Positions 12,111 through 25,291 of a stretch of 64,000 bases of DNA are shown here, in pieces. Each line of letters begins with the position of its first letter. Position 1 is the stretch's first letter. The stretch is from the NCBI RefSeq assembly GCF_030052815.1, contig NC_079499.1, forward strand, positions 86,777,183 to 86,841,182, read 5' to 3'. The position numbers and the translations under genes are program-made. Below the pieces are notes generated by a model. It had not been told where the DNA came from. It saw only the letters and a list, made by a program, of their open reading frames with translations, and searched no databases. The DNA comes from Hevea brasiliensis (lineage: Eukaryota > Streptophyta > Magnoliopsida > Malpighiales > Euphorbiaceae).

Positions 12111-13022
12111 ACAATATTAACATATTCAATTAAAAATAGATAAGAAGTTAGCACATCAATATATAAAAGAGATTCGTAATATCTACAATATATATAAATG
12201 TATGAAGGAAGAGGAAAATATTAGGTTTGTCAAAAATATCAATTATTTATTAAATTAATTATAATTATATTTTTATTATTTAAATTAATTTTAAAGTTTA
12301 CATAAATTTAACATTTTTAATTTTAGAGTTTATAGAAATTTAAAATTCTTAATCTTACTTATACTTCAATTAAATATAAAATTTTATAAAAAATAATTAA
12401 TTAAAATAAAAAATTAATAAGAGAAAAAAAATTATTAGTGCGGAAAATTCATCACTAATTATTTTTATTATCCATTGCTAATACTTGTAGGTATTTTATC
12501 AATTGACCCACTCGATTTCTTAAAACAAGAAAATATTTCTCATGTATAATATATAAAATTTTTTATATGAGCCATTAAAATAAATTTTTAACCCATTATA
12601 ATATTATTATATTTAATAAATTTAGATTTATTAGAAACTTCACTCTAGGCACTTATTATTTTAATTTTAAAATAAATAATAAAATCTGAACAGAAAGTTA
12701 AAACCTATCTATTAAAAACTCTAAAAGACTAACTTTCATTTCTATTTTTCTTTTTTTTTTAACTTCATCTCTTCTCATCTCATATATTGTATCCATAGAA
12801 TCAAAATTTTTTTCCTTCTCTCATTACTTTTTTTATAATTTTTTTTTTCTTTCATTCTTTATCAATTTACTTTATTTTTTTCTTTTTCATTTTTATGTTG
12901 ATAAAACTATATTAAACAAATTTAATTTTGCAAGTTAAATTTTATTTTTATTTTATAATTCATATTATATTATTCTATTGAAAGGACATTTTCTGCATTA
13001 ATAATTGTAAAGACTCATTAAA
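12111..13022. other. Very AT-rich stretch, no gene
   Basis: Runs of A and T with no coding frame. A short interrupted inverted repeat, attagtgcgg / catcactaat, at about 12436-12462 resembles the ends of plant DNA transposons but is too small to classify. Confidence 0.5.
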
Positions 13023-13356
13023 ACGAGGCAGAACTTGAAATTTGGATTTGGGGGGCCAAAAATAAATATTAAAAAGAAATTAAATGAATTTTTTGTAAAT
13101 ATATAGAAATAAAAATGAAACTATAAAATATTAAGGGATCAAAATTAGATAATATAAAAATTTAAATGAAATTGACATATGTTGAAGGGTCAAACAATAA
13201 TTTTTTTAAATATATATTAAAATTTATAGGTAAATTTATGATTTTAAAAAATTAGGGTGGGCGAAAAATAATTGTTTAAAAAATATACTAAAATTTATAA
13301 GTAAATTTGTAATTTTAAAAAATTTTTGGGGGCCACAGCCCCCTCGGGCAAGGGCT
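13023..13356. mobile_element. Degenerate TIR-type DNA element
   Basis: The left side reads gaggcagaacttgaaattt followed by ggatttggggggccaaa. The right side has gggggccacagccccctcgg. Plants carry many short non-autonomous elements with ends of the type GGCGGAGCCAGAA...GGCCCCC. This fits a decayed copy, but the terminal repeats are too eroded and no TSD is visible. Confidence 0.35.
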
Positions 13357-13526
13357 TGATTATTCCCTCAAGCCAATGATGTCAATTTATAATATGTACA
13401 GGATAACTAAATAGGAAATACTATCCTAATTAAATACATAATTATAGCCACGATTCTAGCACCTAAATATATTCACAATCACTACAGATATACATATCCT
13501 AGCTATTTATGGTACATATCTTAACA
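13357..13526 (-). repeat. Copia 1 3' LTR fragment
   Basis: On the minus strand the LTR begins TGTTAAGATATGTACC at 13526, directly after a purine-rich tract (tgagggggag, 13527-13536 region). Only about 170 bp survive before the neighbouring GC-rich TIR-type remnant. The left edge is approximate. Confidence 0.6.
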
Positions 13527-13533
13527 CTCCCCC

Positions 13534-14310
13534 TCAAGCTGGAGCGTACAAATCATATGCTCCAAGCTTGTTACAAATATATTCAATCCGAGAGCCTCTA
13601 AGAGATTTTGTCAGGATATATGGTAATTGGTCATTTGAGCTAACAAAGCTAGTGGCAATACACCCAGATTCAATCTTTTGTCTGATGAAATGATAATCCA
13701 CCTCTATATGTTTTGTTCTCTCATGAAACACTGGATTAGAGGTAATGTGAAGTGCAGCTTGATTGTCACAGATTAGCTGCATTGGTTTAAGCTCTCCATA
13801 CTTCAACTCTTGGAGAAGTTGTTTCAACCATATAAGTTCATAAATTGCCAAAGCCATAGCTCGATATTCTACTTCTGCACTTGACCTAGCAACCACATCT
13901 TGCTTCTTACTTTTCTAAGAAATCAAATTACCTCCAATCATAATGCAATATCCTGAAGTAGGCAGTGCATGCGAAGGAGAACACCTTAATCTGCATCTGA
14001 GTAACCAATAATCTGTGAATGACCCCTGTTTTCATATAATAGGCCTTGTCCTGGAGCTCCTTTAATATTACTGAGTATCCGAATAACTGCATCCCAATGA
14101 CTACTACATGATGCTTGAAGGAACTGACTAACCACACTTACAGCAAATGAGATGTCTGAGCGTGCGATTGTAAGATAATTGAGTTTTTCAACCAATCTCC
14201 GGTATCTACCAGGATCCTCTAATGGCTCCCCCTGTCCAGGAACAAGTTTGACATTTGGATCCATAGGATTATCTGTGTGTCTACAATCTAACATGCCTAT
14301 CTCTATCAGT
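13534..14310 (-). pseudogene. Copia 1 reverse transcriptase end and RNase H
   Basis: On the minus strand it runs from DCRHTDNPMDPNVKLVPGQG through YRRLVEKLNYLTIARSDISF, then RNase H text ARSSAEVEYRAMA, LICDNQAALHI, NPVFHERTKHIEVDYHFIR and the C-terminus KLGAYDLYAPA. RNase H removes the RNA template after first-strand synthesis. A frame break lies near 13900-13990 where the sequence around the first RNase H aspartate is disrupted. The N-terminal end is at the ATATC target site of the solo LTR 14316-15809. Confidence 0.85.
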
Positions 14311-14315
14311 ATATC

Positions 14316-15809
14316 TGTTGACCCCACAAGCTCAAAGGAGCATAGATTTTGATGATACCAAAACTCAACTAGAATCAAACTAACATTGTTTTAAGTGTTG
14401 TGTATCTCAAAGAAGAAGGACAAAAGGATTTTATGACGGATTGGTCCTTATGAAGAAAAGATGACATTCTAAGGATAACACAAGACGAAGCAAAAGAGAT
14501 AAAAGAAGAAAAGGTTACCTTCCAAGGCTGCATTGAAAATCAGATTTGAAGGTACATCTAGTATAGAAGTTAGTTTTATTTCTTAGGATTTCTTGTGAAA
14601 AGAATTGAGGAGTAAAAGTCAATGATGCTTATTTTTAATCCCTCAAAAGATTTTCTTTTTAAATATCATTACTGGCCTAAAAAGTGTTTGACTATGATTT
14701 GGTGTAAAGTCTTATAGTTTTGAAAGTTATGCAGAAAAGTTTTTCCTGGTATGCTAACTGGTTTGCTACTTATATTAGTATGCTAACTGGTTTGCTATTT
14801 TCTCAAGTACGCTAACTGTTTCAACTCTGCACAACATCGCAGAAAACGACAAAATAACGGCTATTTTCTTGAAATTCGTATCTGTAACGTTCAAATGGGT
14901 TCTGCAACGGTAAAAAACGTTCCAAAGCTATAAATACACCTTCCTTTGGCCATTTTGCACTTAATGAAAGTCCCTCTACTGTTCAAAATCTTTAAAGCTT
15001 TCATTCAAAGTGCTCAAAGTGATTTATTGCTCATCATTGGCTTATTTACTCAACTCTTCTTTATAGTTACTGTTGTAATTGAGTGAGAGTGAGTTTTTCA
15101 ACACATTATTATCATTTGTGAGAGGTCATTCAAGCACCTATTGAAGCTTGGTTGTGATAAGTGTTTGGGACAACACTTGGTAGAAGTGTGAAGCTACTTG
15201 TAAAAGCTTTGTTGAGAAGATTTGTAAAGGGCTTTGTCTCTTGCCTTGAAAAGAGAAGAATAGTGGAGTGAAGACTCAAAGTGTGATCTTTGAGAGAGTG
15301 GATGTAGGCTAGTTAAAGCCGAACCACTATAAAAATTCCAGTGTTCATTTTCTCAACCCTTGCTCTTTACATTTATGCAATTTAGCTTTATGAATGATAT
15401 GCTTTTGCTGATATAAAAATTGATATTGTTTGCTGTCAATCTTGCTGTAAACTGAGAAAATTAGTTTACTGTTAAATCTGCTTTTACTGCTAAAACTGCT
15501 GATATCTGATTTAATCTGTATGTTGTTTGATTTGCTGTCAGTTGGAATATTTGGTATACTGTTCTGGTTGGTATGTTAAAAACGTATTGATTCGATATAT
15601 TTCTTGAATGTTAATATAGTCATTATATCAAGATATCGATTGCATCTGACTCAAAATTGAGTAAACTTGTCAATAGAGCTATATTGTTCATTTTTCACAT
15701 TAGATAATTTAGTTGAACCTAGCTGCAATTTTCAAAGGTTTTGAGCAAGAACCGAAAATTGTTTTTAAAGTCCAATTCACCCCCCTCTTGGACATATTTT
15801 GGGACATCA
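14316..15809 (+). mobile_element. SIRE-like copia solo LTR
   Basis: Runs from TGTTGACCCCACAAGCTC to TTTTGGGACATCA, with ATATC duplicated at 14311-14315 and 15810-15814. The end contains cacccccctcttgg, a hallmark just inside the 3' edge of SIRE/Opie-type copia LTRs. It carries a good TATA box at 14928. There is no internal sequence, so it is a solo LTR of about 1.49 kb. Its intact TSD and clean promoter suggest it is younger than copia 1. Confidence 0.85.
14928..14937 (+). promoter_or_regulatory. TATA box of the SIRE-like LTR
   Basis: CTATAAATAC lies about 610 bp into the LTR on the sense strand and is followed by a C-rich start region. Confidence 0.6.
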
Positions 15810-15814
15810 ATATC

Positions 15815-16326
15815 CAAAGCATATTTCCTTTGAGAAATGGCGATACCTATCTTGGATTGTGCCACTTTAATCCCTAAGAAATACTTTAGCTTCCCAAGAT
15901 CCTTAGTTTGAAAATGACTGGATAAGTGTTGTTTGAGTTTTGAGATCCCAACATGATCATTTCCTGAAATAACAATGTCATCAACATAAACAATGAGATA
16001 AATGCATTTATCATGGCCATTACGGTGGAAAAATATTGAATGGTCAGCTTCACTCTGAGACATTCCAAATTGTTGGACTACAATACTGAACCATCCAAAT
16101 CATGCTCTCGGAGATTGTTTCAAGCCATATAAAGAATGCCATAGGGGACACACCAAACTAGACTCCCCCTGAGCAATAAACTTTGGTGGTTGCTCCATAT
16201 AAACTTCCTCAGCTAGCTTGCCATGTAAAAAGGCATTTTTGATATCCAGTTGATGAAGTGGCCAGTGATGGATAGCAGCTAAGGAAATAAGAAGGCGAAC
16301 CGAGGTAATCTTAGCCACAGGAGAGA
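15815..16326 (-). pseudogene. Copia 1 reverse transcriptase, catalytic part
   Basis: On the minus strand: AKITSVRLLISLAAIHHWPLHQLDIKNAFLHG, YGLKQSPRAWF, then YLIVYVDDIVISGND. The YVDD catalytic box is intact. LGIKVAQSKIGIAISQRKYALDI follows, up to the target site of the solo LTR at 15809. The frame crosses one shift near 16065-16100. The upstream continuation is at 19823. Confidence 0.85.
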
Positions 16327-16331
16327 AGGTA

Positions 16332-19300
16332 TGTCACACTTTACCCCTCTGTAAGGCATAACATGATCCCGTAGAATACCTAATGAACTACCGAACTTCA
16401 CCTACCGATAACTCATTAAGTACCCTACAAGGGATTCTAAAACAATTTTCTTACTTTTGTTAAGTGGTGAGCGTTTCTAAATAGATATTAAAACATTTAA
16501 TTAAAGTTAAAACTAGTTAAAATTTTTGTCTCATTTTATTTTTTCACAAATTTTATAAAAATTTTGATAGAGTTCCGCCTGTATTTTGAGAAAATAGTTA
16601 TTCAAATACCTTAAATAAAGTACTTCCAATAATTTTTCTTAACAACTTCTTCAAATTCACAATCATCTCAATCAATTTCACAAGTTCAAAATTCAACAAT
16701 CCTCAAGATACTGTCAATCAATTTCATACATTTATATTTCTTTGAAGATAAATAATTTATATATATACATCATACTAAATTCACATTAAGAAAATCTAAA
16801 CTAAAATTTATTACAAATTTTTATATAAATTTTGTACAAGCTGCTCAAGACCCATTTTTACATGTCCATACATTTATGTGCATTACATACATCAAAAGAA
16901 ATATCTACAGTCAGGGTATAAATTATACCCGATAACTTCAAGCTGATAGATCCTCAATCCTCGTGACTCGATCACGCTCCTCTAGTCTCTAAATCATGAC
17001 AAAGAATAACCATCGCTAAGTACTAGGACTCAGTGGTGCACAACATACAAAAATAATCTTTATGCAGAATTTAAATCACATTTATTCAAAAATTGGACTG
17101 AATATGAGAATTAAATAGAAAACATGAATTATGAGATTTTAATCCCAAACAATTTCATTTTTGAAGTATCAAATCACATTTCATAAAACTCACAGTTATA
17201 TCATGCCATTCGAAACAAATATAATCTCAATAGCCAGAGGCTAAGGAGAAATCACATCACAAGGCTAGCTAGCTCAAATATATGGATATCCATTCAAATT
17301 CCTCTTCTACTGGCACACCTCAACACTTCATCCAGAGAAGGAATCAAAATTCGAAACTGATTACCCCCACTAGTCATGCTAGTAAGGTGTTCAAATATAT
17401 GGTCATGACACTGTGGTTTCAAAACTTATCTTAACAATTTACCAAATATTACCATTTCAAATATACACAATAACTTTCAACAAATTTAAATCAAAGCATC
17501 AAAAATAATGTCACAATTCACTATATCAAATTATTCAAAACCATATGCAGAAAATAATTTGTAGAATTTATACGTTGTGCACAAACCTCAAGCGAGTCGC
17601 CTCTTGGCCTTGACTCGATTCTTCGGGTTCTTTCTCGATGTTCTTTTCAATTGAAACAAACAATTTCACAGTGTTTAGTACCATAACTTAGCATAAATCC
17701 AAAAATAAATTTAACTTCACTTTTACCTAGCTCTAATATGCTAAACTTAGTGTTTTTTAAATTTTGTGTTTCGGGGTTACTATTCACTACACTATTTAAG
17801 TCAAATTGTTGACTTTTTAAAGCTTAATAGGTATGGGAATTCCAATTTCACCCACATACCACATTTTGGTCACTAAATTTGTTGGCTTTGGTTGTTTACT
17901 CAAATTCTAAGTCTTTTAGGCAAATTTGATAAATTTTCAGTTTTGGTATCTAAGGTTGCACTGTTCCATTGGTCACTTTACTGTTGAAATTTGGCAAAAC
18001 TTTCTTCATAGAAAATGTTCCCTATTGTCTTAAGTTTATTCTCATTTTTGAATCACTCCAATTGGAGTTTTGTAGCTCAAGTTATAGCCATTTGAACCAT
18101 GGCTGCCGGATTGGACTCAACCCAGTTTTCTGGGCAAATTTTGGTTCTGGTAGTTTTAGGTCACCAAATTTGGGTGGCCAAATGACTTGGTTAATGGCAT
18201 AATTTGAGTTGGTGTTCTTCATGAAAGTTTTAGGTATATACCTCAACTGTCCACTGGTAAAATTTCAGGTTATTTAGACCTGCCTAACTCAAGTTATGGC
18301 CAAATGAACAAACACTATTCATTTGGTCATTTTGTACAGGACAGACTGAGATTTTCCAAGTTTGGTCAATTTGTTCACTAGGTTTTGGTCACTTTTTGGG
18401 CATGCTTCCTAAATGAAAATTGTGTCATTTAGTGTCTATTTTCATTCTCAATTGGTCTCATACCAATTGGACTTGTAAATTTTCATTTTTGGTCCCTCAA
18501 ATGGACCTTGGTCATGCTACTAGAAGCATGACCACACTCAATCCGAATTTGGTTTTGATTCAAACACTTCTAACACATTCCATTTGGTCACAATTGACCA
18601 TTTCTTCCTTCAAACTAGGTCCAAGACATCATTTGCCAATTTTTCACATTTTTTTTCTCTAAACCCTAAGTGTCCAAACCCTAACCACACTAAATTGTTG
18701 CATTTAGCTAATTCTAAGTATCTCAACCTCACTACCTCATTCATACAAGCTTGCCTAACATATCAAATTCAAGAAAAACAAAAACATATGTATAGTAACC
18801 CTAGCTGGCCAAAATTCACTCATGGTCCCTCAACAAATTTTTCGTTTATTTAAGGTTTATTTACAAGTTCAATAAGTTAGAAATGTAAGAATCAAACTAA
18901 AATTGTCAAGTTTGCTTACTAACCTTTCTTAGAACTTCAAATCCTCCAAATCTCTATCTTTTGTTCTTCTTTCCTCTTTCAATCTTCTTCTTAGGTTGAA
19001 ATAACAAGCTCTAATGAGGTTTTTATGGAAGCTATTAAGGTTTAGTGAAGAAATTTAAGCTTGACTGCAAGCTTTAATGGAAGACAACCATGGTGAGGGA
19101 GAGAGAAAGTGAGGGTGGCACATATGAGGAAGATGAAGACTTTTGTTCAATTTTTTTTCTTTTCTTTTCCTTTCTTTTTCATGTCTTAGGAAGACCAAAA
19201 TATCTAATTAATTGAATTTATTAATTATACTATTTATGGCATCATGCATGATGTCATGCATGATGTCACCTTTCTTTACTTTTTCATTTTCTTTATTTTA

Positions 19301-19817
19301 TTTTATTTTATTAGTTCTTTAATTTAATTCTCGATTCTGAAATTTTCTTTTCTTCGATTTTATTTGACAGTTGGGTCAGGAGTCAGCTCTCGAGGTCAAT
19401 TGACCAAGTTGCCCCTCACCGGTTCAACCTGATTTGCAAATAATTCAATATTTCTTCTGGCTCCCTGACCTAATTATTTGACTGGCTTAACAGTTCTTTT
19501 TCATGATTTTCTCTTTCCCACTGTGTTCATAATGGTCCTAAGGAATGCGGCGTCACATTTTACGGTTCGAAATTTGAGTTTAAATCGACTTTGTAGTCGT
19601 TCTCAAGAAGGTCACCCATCGCTATGACTCTTGGCTCGTTTAACTTCTTATGTTCTGTTTTTCTTATTTATACTTAACTAATTGGCAATTACTAATTATT
19701 TGTGTTTATAGGTTATCTAGTTGCCTTAAGTGTGGTTCTAATCCCTTTAATTATCCGGACTGACTCCGGTCACCGAAACAGTGAAATATACCAGGCTATG
19801 CAAACAGGGGTGTTACA
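16332..19817 (-). mobile_element. Tekay-type solo LTR
   Basis: Runs from TGTCACACTTTACCCC to GGGGTGTTACA on the plus strand, with AGGTA at 16327-16331 and 19818-19822. At 3486 bp it closely resembles the Tekay 5' LTR at 39441-42961 across its whole length (the same start, the same gcatgatgtcatgcatgatg block, the same end), which fixes its sense as minus. The insertion separates two parts of the copia 1 reverse transcriptase at a DT-FSPVAK boundary. No ORF in it is credible. Confidence 0.9.
17016..17033 (-). other. Conserved LTR stem-loop
   Basis: CTAAGT...ACTCAG pairs over 6 bp with one G-U type pair, next to the conserved gtggtgca block. Confidence 0.55.
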
Positions 19818-19822
19818 AGGTA

Positions 19823-20172
19823 TCACTGTAATCGAGGCTAAAGATCTGAGTATAACCCTTTGCAACAAGGCGAGCTTTAAGTCTATCAATCTGGCCATCA
19901 GGCCCCACCTTGACTGTATAAATCCATCGACAGCCAATAGTAGATTTGCCCTTTGGTAGTGGCACTAAATCCCAAGTGCCATTGTTATGGAGAGCAGTTA
20001 TCTCTTCAACCATTGCATTACACCATCCCGGATGTTCCAAAGCTTCTCTAACAGTCTTAGTTATAGATATATTAGACAAAGTGGTGACAAAAGCATAGTA
20101 GGAAGGACACAAATAATGATAACTCACAAAATTATAAATAGGATGAGGATTTCGAGACGAATGAATACCTTT
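19823..20172 (-). pseudogene. Copia 1 reverse transcriptase, N-terminal part
   Basis: On the minus strand: REALEHPGWCNAMVEEITAL, HNNGTWDLVPLPKGKSTIGC, RWIYTVKVGPDGQIDRLKAR, LVAKGYTQIFSLDYSDT. This is the conserved start of copia reverse transcriptase and ends exactly at the AGGTA target site of the solo LTR. Confidence 0.88.
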
Positions 20173-21491
20173 TTAGATGGCAATGGTAGGAGTAGCATCG
20201 TCTGTTGAAGGCAAGACTGAAATAGGTGAAGATGAAAGAAGGCAAGAGTCACCAGGAGCCGGTGTTGTACCTGTATCAAGCAAAGGAGCATAAATGGTGT
20301 TAGTGGGAGGATGAGGATGACATGAGTAGACGTGTAGAGGTGGTGGACTAATTGGTATTGGAGGAAGAGTAGGAACTGGTAAGGCGGTGGGAATAAAAAT
20401 CTTGGATGTGGTATTGGAGGAAAAATAGGGAGATGTTTCAAAGAAGGTTACATCAGCTGACACAAAGTATTTATTTGTAATTGGATTGTAGCATTTATAA
20501 CCTTTTTGAAGTCTAGAATATCCCAAAAGGACACATTTTATTGATTTAGGCTGAAGTTTGTCTTTGCCAGGAGTGATATCATGAACAAAACAAATACAAC
20601 CAAATACACATAGGGACAACTAATGGGCATTTTGGTCTGGAAACAAAATGGAATGAGGACTCTAATTCTGCAAAACAGAAGAAGGCATTCGGTTAATTAA
20701 GTAACAAGCAGTAAAAATAGCATCTCCCCAAAAATGAAGAGGAACATTATGGTGAATGAGTAAAGTGTCGGCAGTCTCAACTAGATGACAATTCTTTCGT
20801 TTGGCAAGCCCATTTTGTTGAGGGGTATAAGCACATGAAGTTTGGTGAGTAATACCCTGAGAAAATAAGAAATGAGTAAAGGGAGTAAACAAATATTCTT
20901 TTACATTGTTACTACGAACTATTTTAATAGAAACACCAAATTGATTAAGTATTTTAGTAGAGAATTTTTGAAATATAGAGAATAATTTAGAACGAGTCTT
21001 CATTAAAAATAACCAAGTGCACTAAGAATAATCATCAACGAAAGTAACAAAATAATGAAATTCCAAAGTTGTACTGACACGACTTGGACCCCAAATGTTT
21101 GAATGGACAATTTCATACATGGACTTAGCCCTATTATTGACTCTCTTGGAAAAGGAAACATGACTTTGTTTCCCAAGTTGATAGGACTCACATTCAAAAG
21201 AAGATAAACTAGAAAGACTAAGAACTAATTTTTGCAATTTGGCAAGACTCGGATGACCCAGACAATTGTGAAGAAGATCAGCAGAAGTGGTAGAGGAAAG
21301 AGCAATTGGAGAATTTGAAGTAGAAAGATGGTACAACCTTTATGACTCACATCCTACTCCAATCATCTTCTCCGTACTCCGGTCCTGCACAACAACAGAG
21401 TCAGCTTTAAAGGTGACAGAATAATTAAGATTTTTCGTCAATTTACTAATGGATATTAAATTATATGGGCATTCTGGAGTGAACAAAATGA
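20173..21491 (-). pseudogene. Copia 1 integrase with all three catalytic residues replaced
   Basis: From right to left on the minus strand: a protease-to-integrase linker with CPYNLISISKLTK, the finger HNCLGHPSLAKLQ...FECESY (last cysteine now tyrosine), then VHSNIWGPS, VRSNNVKEYL and TPQQNGLAKRKN, then GYSRLQKGYKCYNP and a proline-rich C-terminal linker. The usual residues at the three catalytic places are Asp, Asp, Glu. Here they read Asn (codon at 21097-21099), Asn (20908-20910) and Lys (20800-20802). There is a stop or shift near 21003 and near 20620-20660. The protein would insert the cDNA into the genome, but this copy cannot. Confidence 0.87.
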
Positions 21492-23183
21492 TGTGGCCCA
21501 ACCGCAAGTGCATGGGTCGTACAAGTAATATAGAAAAGATATCGTTCCCACGAAGAGTTGTGTTAATGATTAAATTTTTGATATAAAAATTGACTAGTTT
21601 GAACTATTTTTGAAATTCAAGCAATAGATTGATAGATATTGAAATGTGAAATCTATATATACAAAATTGATAATCTATTCAACAATGTAATGATTCAACT
21701 AAATTTGTGGCAAATTAAAATAAACAAATTGAAATATGGCAAGATTTAAAATGGCAAGCAATTAAATTCGATTAGAAATTAACAATGATAAAAGGGGCGA
21801 TTCTGGAGTTTGGGAGTTCGTATTCAAGCTATTTTGGGATTTTTTTAAATTGGTTATCCAATCTTATGGAATTTACGGGTTTTAAGGAGATTAATCCTTA
21901 AATCCTTTGAATACTCTTTCGAGTAAGACAAAGAGTCCCTTAATCAATCTAATCCTACTTTCGTGGAGTTAAAATTAATCAAGACCCATTAAGTTTCTTA
22001 ATTAATCTGTAAATCCTCTTAATCCTTAGTCTATTTCTAGATCTAAGTTAATTAAGTCCAATTTCTTGATTATCTATCACAAGGTTTTCTCCTTTCAGTG
22101 CTTCAACCATGGATTAAGAATAATACTTAATGTGATCCTATACTAAGCATGTCATTGAGGACACAAGAAATGAATTAAACTTCATTAAAACCACAAAACA
22201 TGGATTACCCAATCAAAATCCACAAAATATATCAAATATTACATTCCAACTCTAGAATCTAATGAAAACTACTCACTATCCATAATATTTACAAGAAATT
22301 CTGAGTTAATATGGAAATAAAACTTGAGTCAATGCTAAGAACTAAGAAACCCAATACAAGAAAGGTAGGAAATAGGGAAGAAGAAGAAAAAGCCAAATCT
22401 GATTCAGAAAAGGGAAGTGGCACCCCCTTGCTCTGTTTTCTGACGTTTTCTCTGTCTCTCTCCACTTTCTTCTTCTTTTTCTCCCTTTTTCTGAAATGGT
22501 ATAAGTACCTATTTATATCTTTCTGACAAGTAGCCCTAAAATGGTGTGTTTGAGGTGAAGTTCACGTGAGGGAATCTTCAGCCAGCTTATTATGAAGAGT
22601 TGCACAGGTTCTAGAAGTTTCTTATGCAGATTCCATGCAAAATTGGTGGTTCCAGGTGCTTCTCATGATGTTACATAAGCTATGCAGATTGGTTGTGTAG
22701 CTTTGGAGTCTTTTATGAAATTGCATAAGTGCACTGCATAGGTTATACAGGCCCTTATGCAGTTTTCGGCATGTTTGGGGCTCTCTGCGTGATGCTGCAT
22801 AAGCAAGGAGTAAGTCTGCTTAAGTCATATAGTGATTTATGCAGGTTTCCACAGGCTTGGAAAATTGCTTCTTCTCCCTGTGCAGAACTGTACAACTTAT
22901 ACGGCAAGTTATGCACATTTCGGCCACTTTGTATTCTTCAACTTTCAAGCTTTGTTTTTGACATCTTTGGCTATAGAAATCACTCCTCTCTGGTAGAATT
23001 TCTTTTTAGTCCTCAAAAACACCATTTTACTTATAAAACAAAGCAAAAATTACAATTTAATCCAAAAATTAACAATCATGAAAAACTATCTAAATAGCTA
23101 ATAAAATTAGCTAAAAGTGACTAACAAATAAATAAAATGGCCATGAAATTAAACCTAAATGACTATACAAAATGCATGTATCA
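21492..23183 (-). repeat. Athila A 3' LTR
   Basis: TG...CA ends: TGTGGCCCAACCGC at 21492 and ...GCATGTATCA at 23183. It lies between the broken copia 1 integrase and a polypurine tract. At 1692 bp it shares layout but not sequence with the Athila LTR at 57405-59287, so the two are not a pair. ATGCA/GCATAAG motifs like those of the 72-bp array recur at 22570-22860. Confidence 0.8.
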
Positions 23184-25291
23184 AATACCCCTAAACTCAA
23201 ATCTTTGCTTGTCCTCAAGAAAACTTTAAAATATAATGCAATTTTTTTAGGGGTGCCTTGTCCAAAAAGCTATGAAAATCACCTATTAAAGTAACTTAAC
23301 ATACCTTTAGCTATACCAACAATCCATATACCCATCCTTTAAGATGCAAAGAATTTAATGGTTATCCAAGCTTTCACCGCTTAGCTATCAAGTCAATTAT
23401 CATCCAAAATTCCCAAACCAACCAATCAAAAGAGAAAGTCATGCTCAAAAGGAATTCTAGAACAATCAATAGCCAAAGTATCTCTATGTAGAATGATGGA
23501 ATTTAATGAGTGAATGAATAAATTTCCAATCCCATAGGCACACTCCTTACTCCTATCTCCACTAATATAGCAAGTACTATGAAGAGATCAAAGGTCTTTT
23601 TAGGAATGTAATGGGGCTATAGGGTTCAAAATGAGGTTAAGAAGGAAAAGGGTAAAAGGGACTCAAAGCATGAGAATATTTTCAATCTTAAAAACATAAG
23701 GTACACTTTTTTTTATATATATATATATATAAAGAGGAGAGAGATACACAGTGAGAATTTTTTTCAAGTGCTAGCATATTTTACAAAATACATAAAATGG
23801 AGGGACAATTTGATACTTTAAACTTGTATCTTATATTTTCTCTTGATGATTGTCCCTAAAAATGCCACCCCCAAACTCGTTTCCTTTAATTACTTTGGAT
23901 GGATTTCTTTCAATTTGAATAACAATAGTGAAAAGCACATATACTAGCACTTTTACAATATGACAAGCATTTCTTCTCCCTTTCATTATTATATATTTTT
24001 CTCTTTTTTTTTCATTATAAAATGTACCTAATATTATAAATAATTATTCTCATGAAAAGGGTTGGAGTGTTTGGTTCATTGGCTAGGTAGCAATAAGGGT
24101 TTTAAGAAAAATTTGGAATATAAGGGCTCAAAGGGGTTTATAAGAGTTAGTTGTAATAAAGGGAAGGTTAAAAGTTTAAAATAAGAGGTTTGTAATCAAA
24201 GAATGCCTAATCATCTCCCTTTTCAAGTATAAGCAAGTATTTCACCTTGAAAGGTTTAGAAAATTTGTTCTAGGATTGGTGAGACATCACTTGACTACCT
24301 TTTATGTAATAACTCCCTCTAAACACTCCAATCTCTAAAGGACTAGTTGGGCGGCTTTTTGGCTAAGAAGATATAGGCAAGGGATAAACACTTCAAAACT
24401 TTGCATCTCTTAGGAAACTTTCAATCCACAAACCCAACTTAAGGTAAGTCAAATCACTCTGATAGGCAACTTCTCATTACTCAAGGGATTTGGCAAAAGA
24501 TTTTATTTCATGATGCATGATTCCTAAAAATGAGCAATGCATTAACTAAAAGGAAGAAATCTATTTGTATGCAATGTGTACAATTTCTTAGTGATGTCTA
24601 ATGTGTATGTGAATGTGTTATGTATATGTATGTATGGATGTGTATGAATATATATAGAAATGGAATGGGATGAGATGTTCCTATACTCAAAATGTGAAAA
24701 ATGTAGCAAAAATCAAAATACACACACCCCCAAACTCAAAATTGGACATTTTCCTCAATGTCTAAGGCAGTGCAGCATGAAAACTCAAAGCAAAGAGGAA
24801 TAGTTAAATTTAAAAGCAAAAAGAAAGAGTTACCTGGTATAGAGCAGTGTTTTAGCATCTAAAATGTGAATTTAAAAGATGATGGTGATGGATAAGGAAG
24901 CTGCACAGGTTATGCAGAATAAATACTTTGCAGAACAGGTGCATAAGGAGAGTGCATAAGCTGTGCAGTATGGCATGAGTTGCATAAGGGACTGCTCAGG
25001 CTATGCAGAACATTTGCATAAGGAGTTTCACAGCTTGTGCAGTATATTGAAAAGCTGCAGCATAATGATATATCAAGAAAAAATTGAAAATACTAGCAGA
25101 GGTATGTAAATATATACAATGTATTGACAAATATGCATAAAGGGGCAGCAAAGGTAATGAGAAGCAATAAAAAACTAATAGAATAGCCATCTAATTATAT
25201 TTCAAGAAGACAGAATTCAAGATAGACTAAAATTGTTCCAGCACATCCAAAAAGAAAAGCTCCTAGATGTTGAACAAGAGCAAGATAAAAA
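23184..25291 (-). other. Athila A 3' noncoding tail and polypurine tract
   Basis: On the minus strand a gtttaggggtatt tract immediately precedes the LTR and serves as the plus-strand primer site. The rest is noncoding: a (TA)n run at about 23713-23732, long A/T tracts, and degenerate gcataag/ctatgcag repeats at 24900-25050. No gene is seen. Confidence 0.65.

Larger units (their letters stand above)
13357..21491 (-). mobile_element. Ty1/copia retrotransposon, copia 1 (3' part)
   Basis: On the minus strand the order is pre-integrase finger, integrase, reverse transcriptase, RNase H, then a PPT and LTR piece, the copia order. Gag and protease are absent because Athila A begins at 21492 inside the coding region. 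Two solo LTRs (14316-15809 and 16332-19817) split the reverse transcriptase. Coding text before and after each joins in frame once the TSD is allowed for. Confidence 0.85.

Noticed and set aside
22311..23097. Two open frames (71 and 122 codons) as genes
   Set aside because: They lie in the Athila A LTR, on the antisense strand, with no recognisable domain and low-complexity text.
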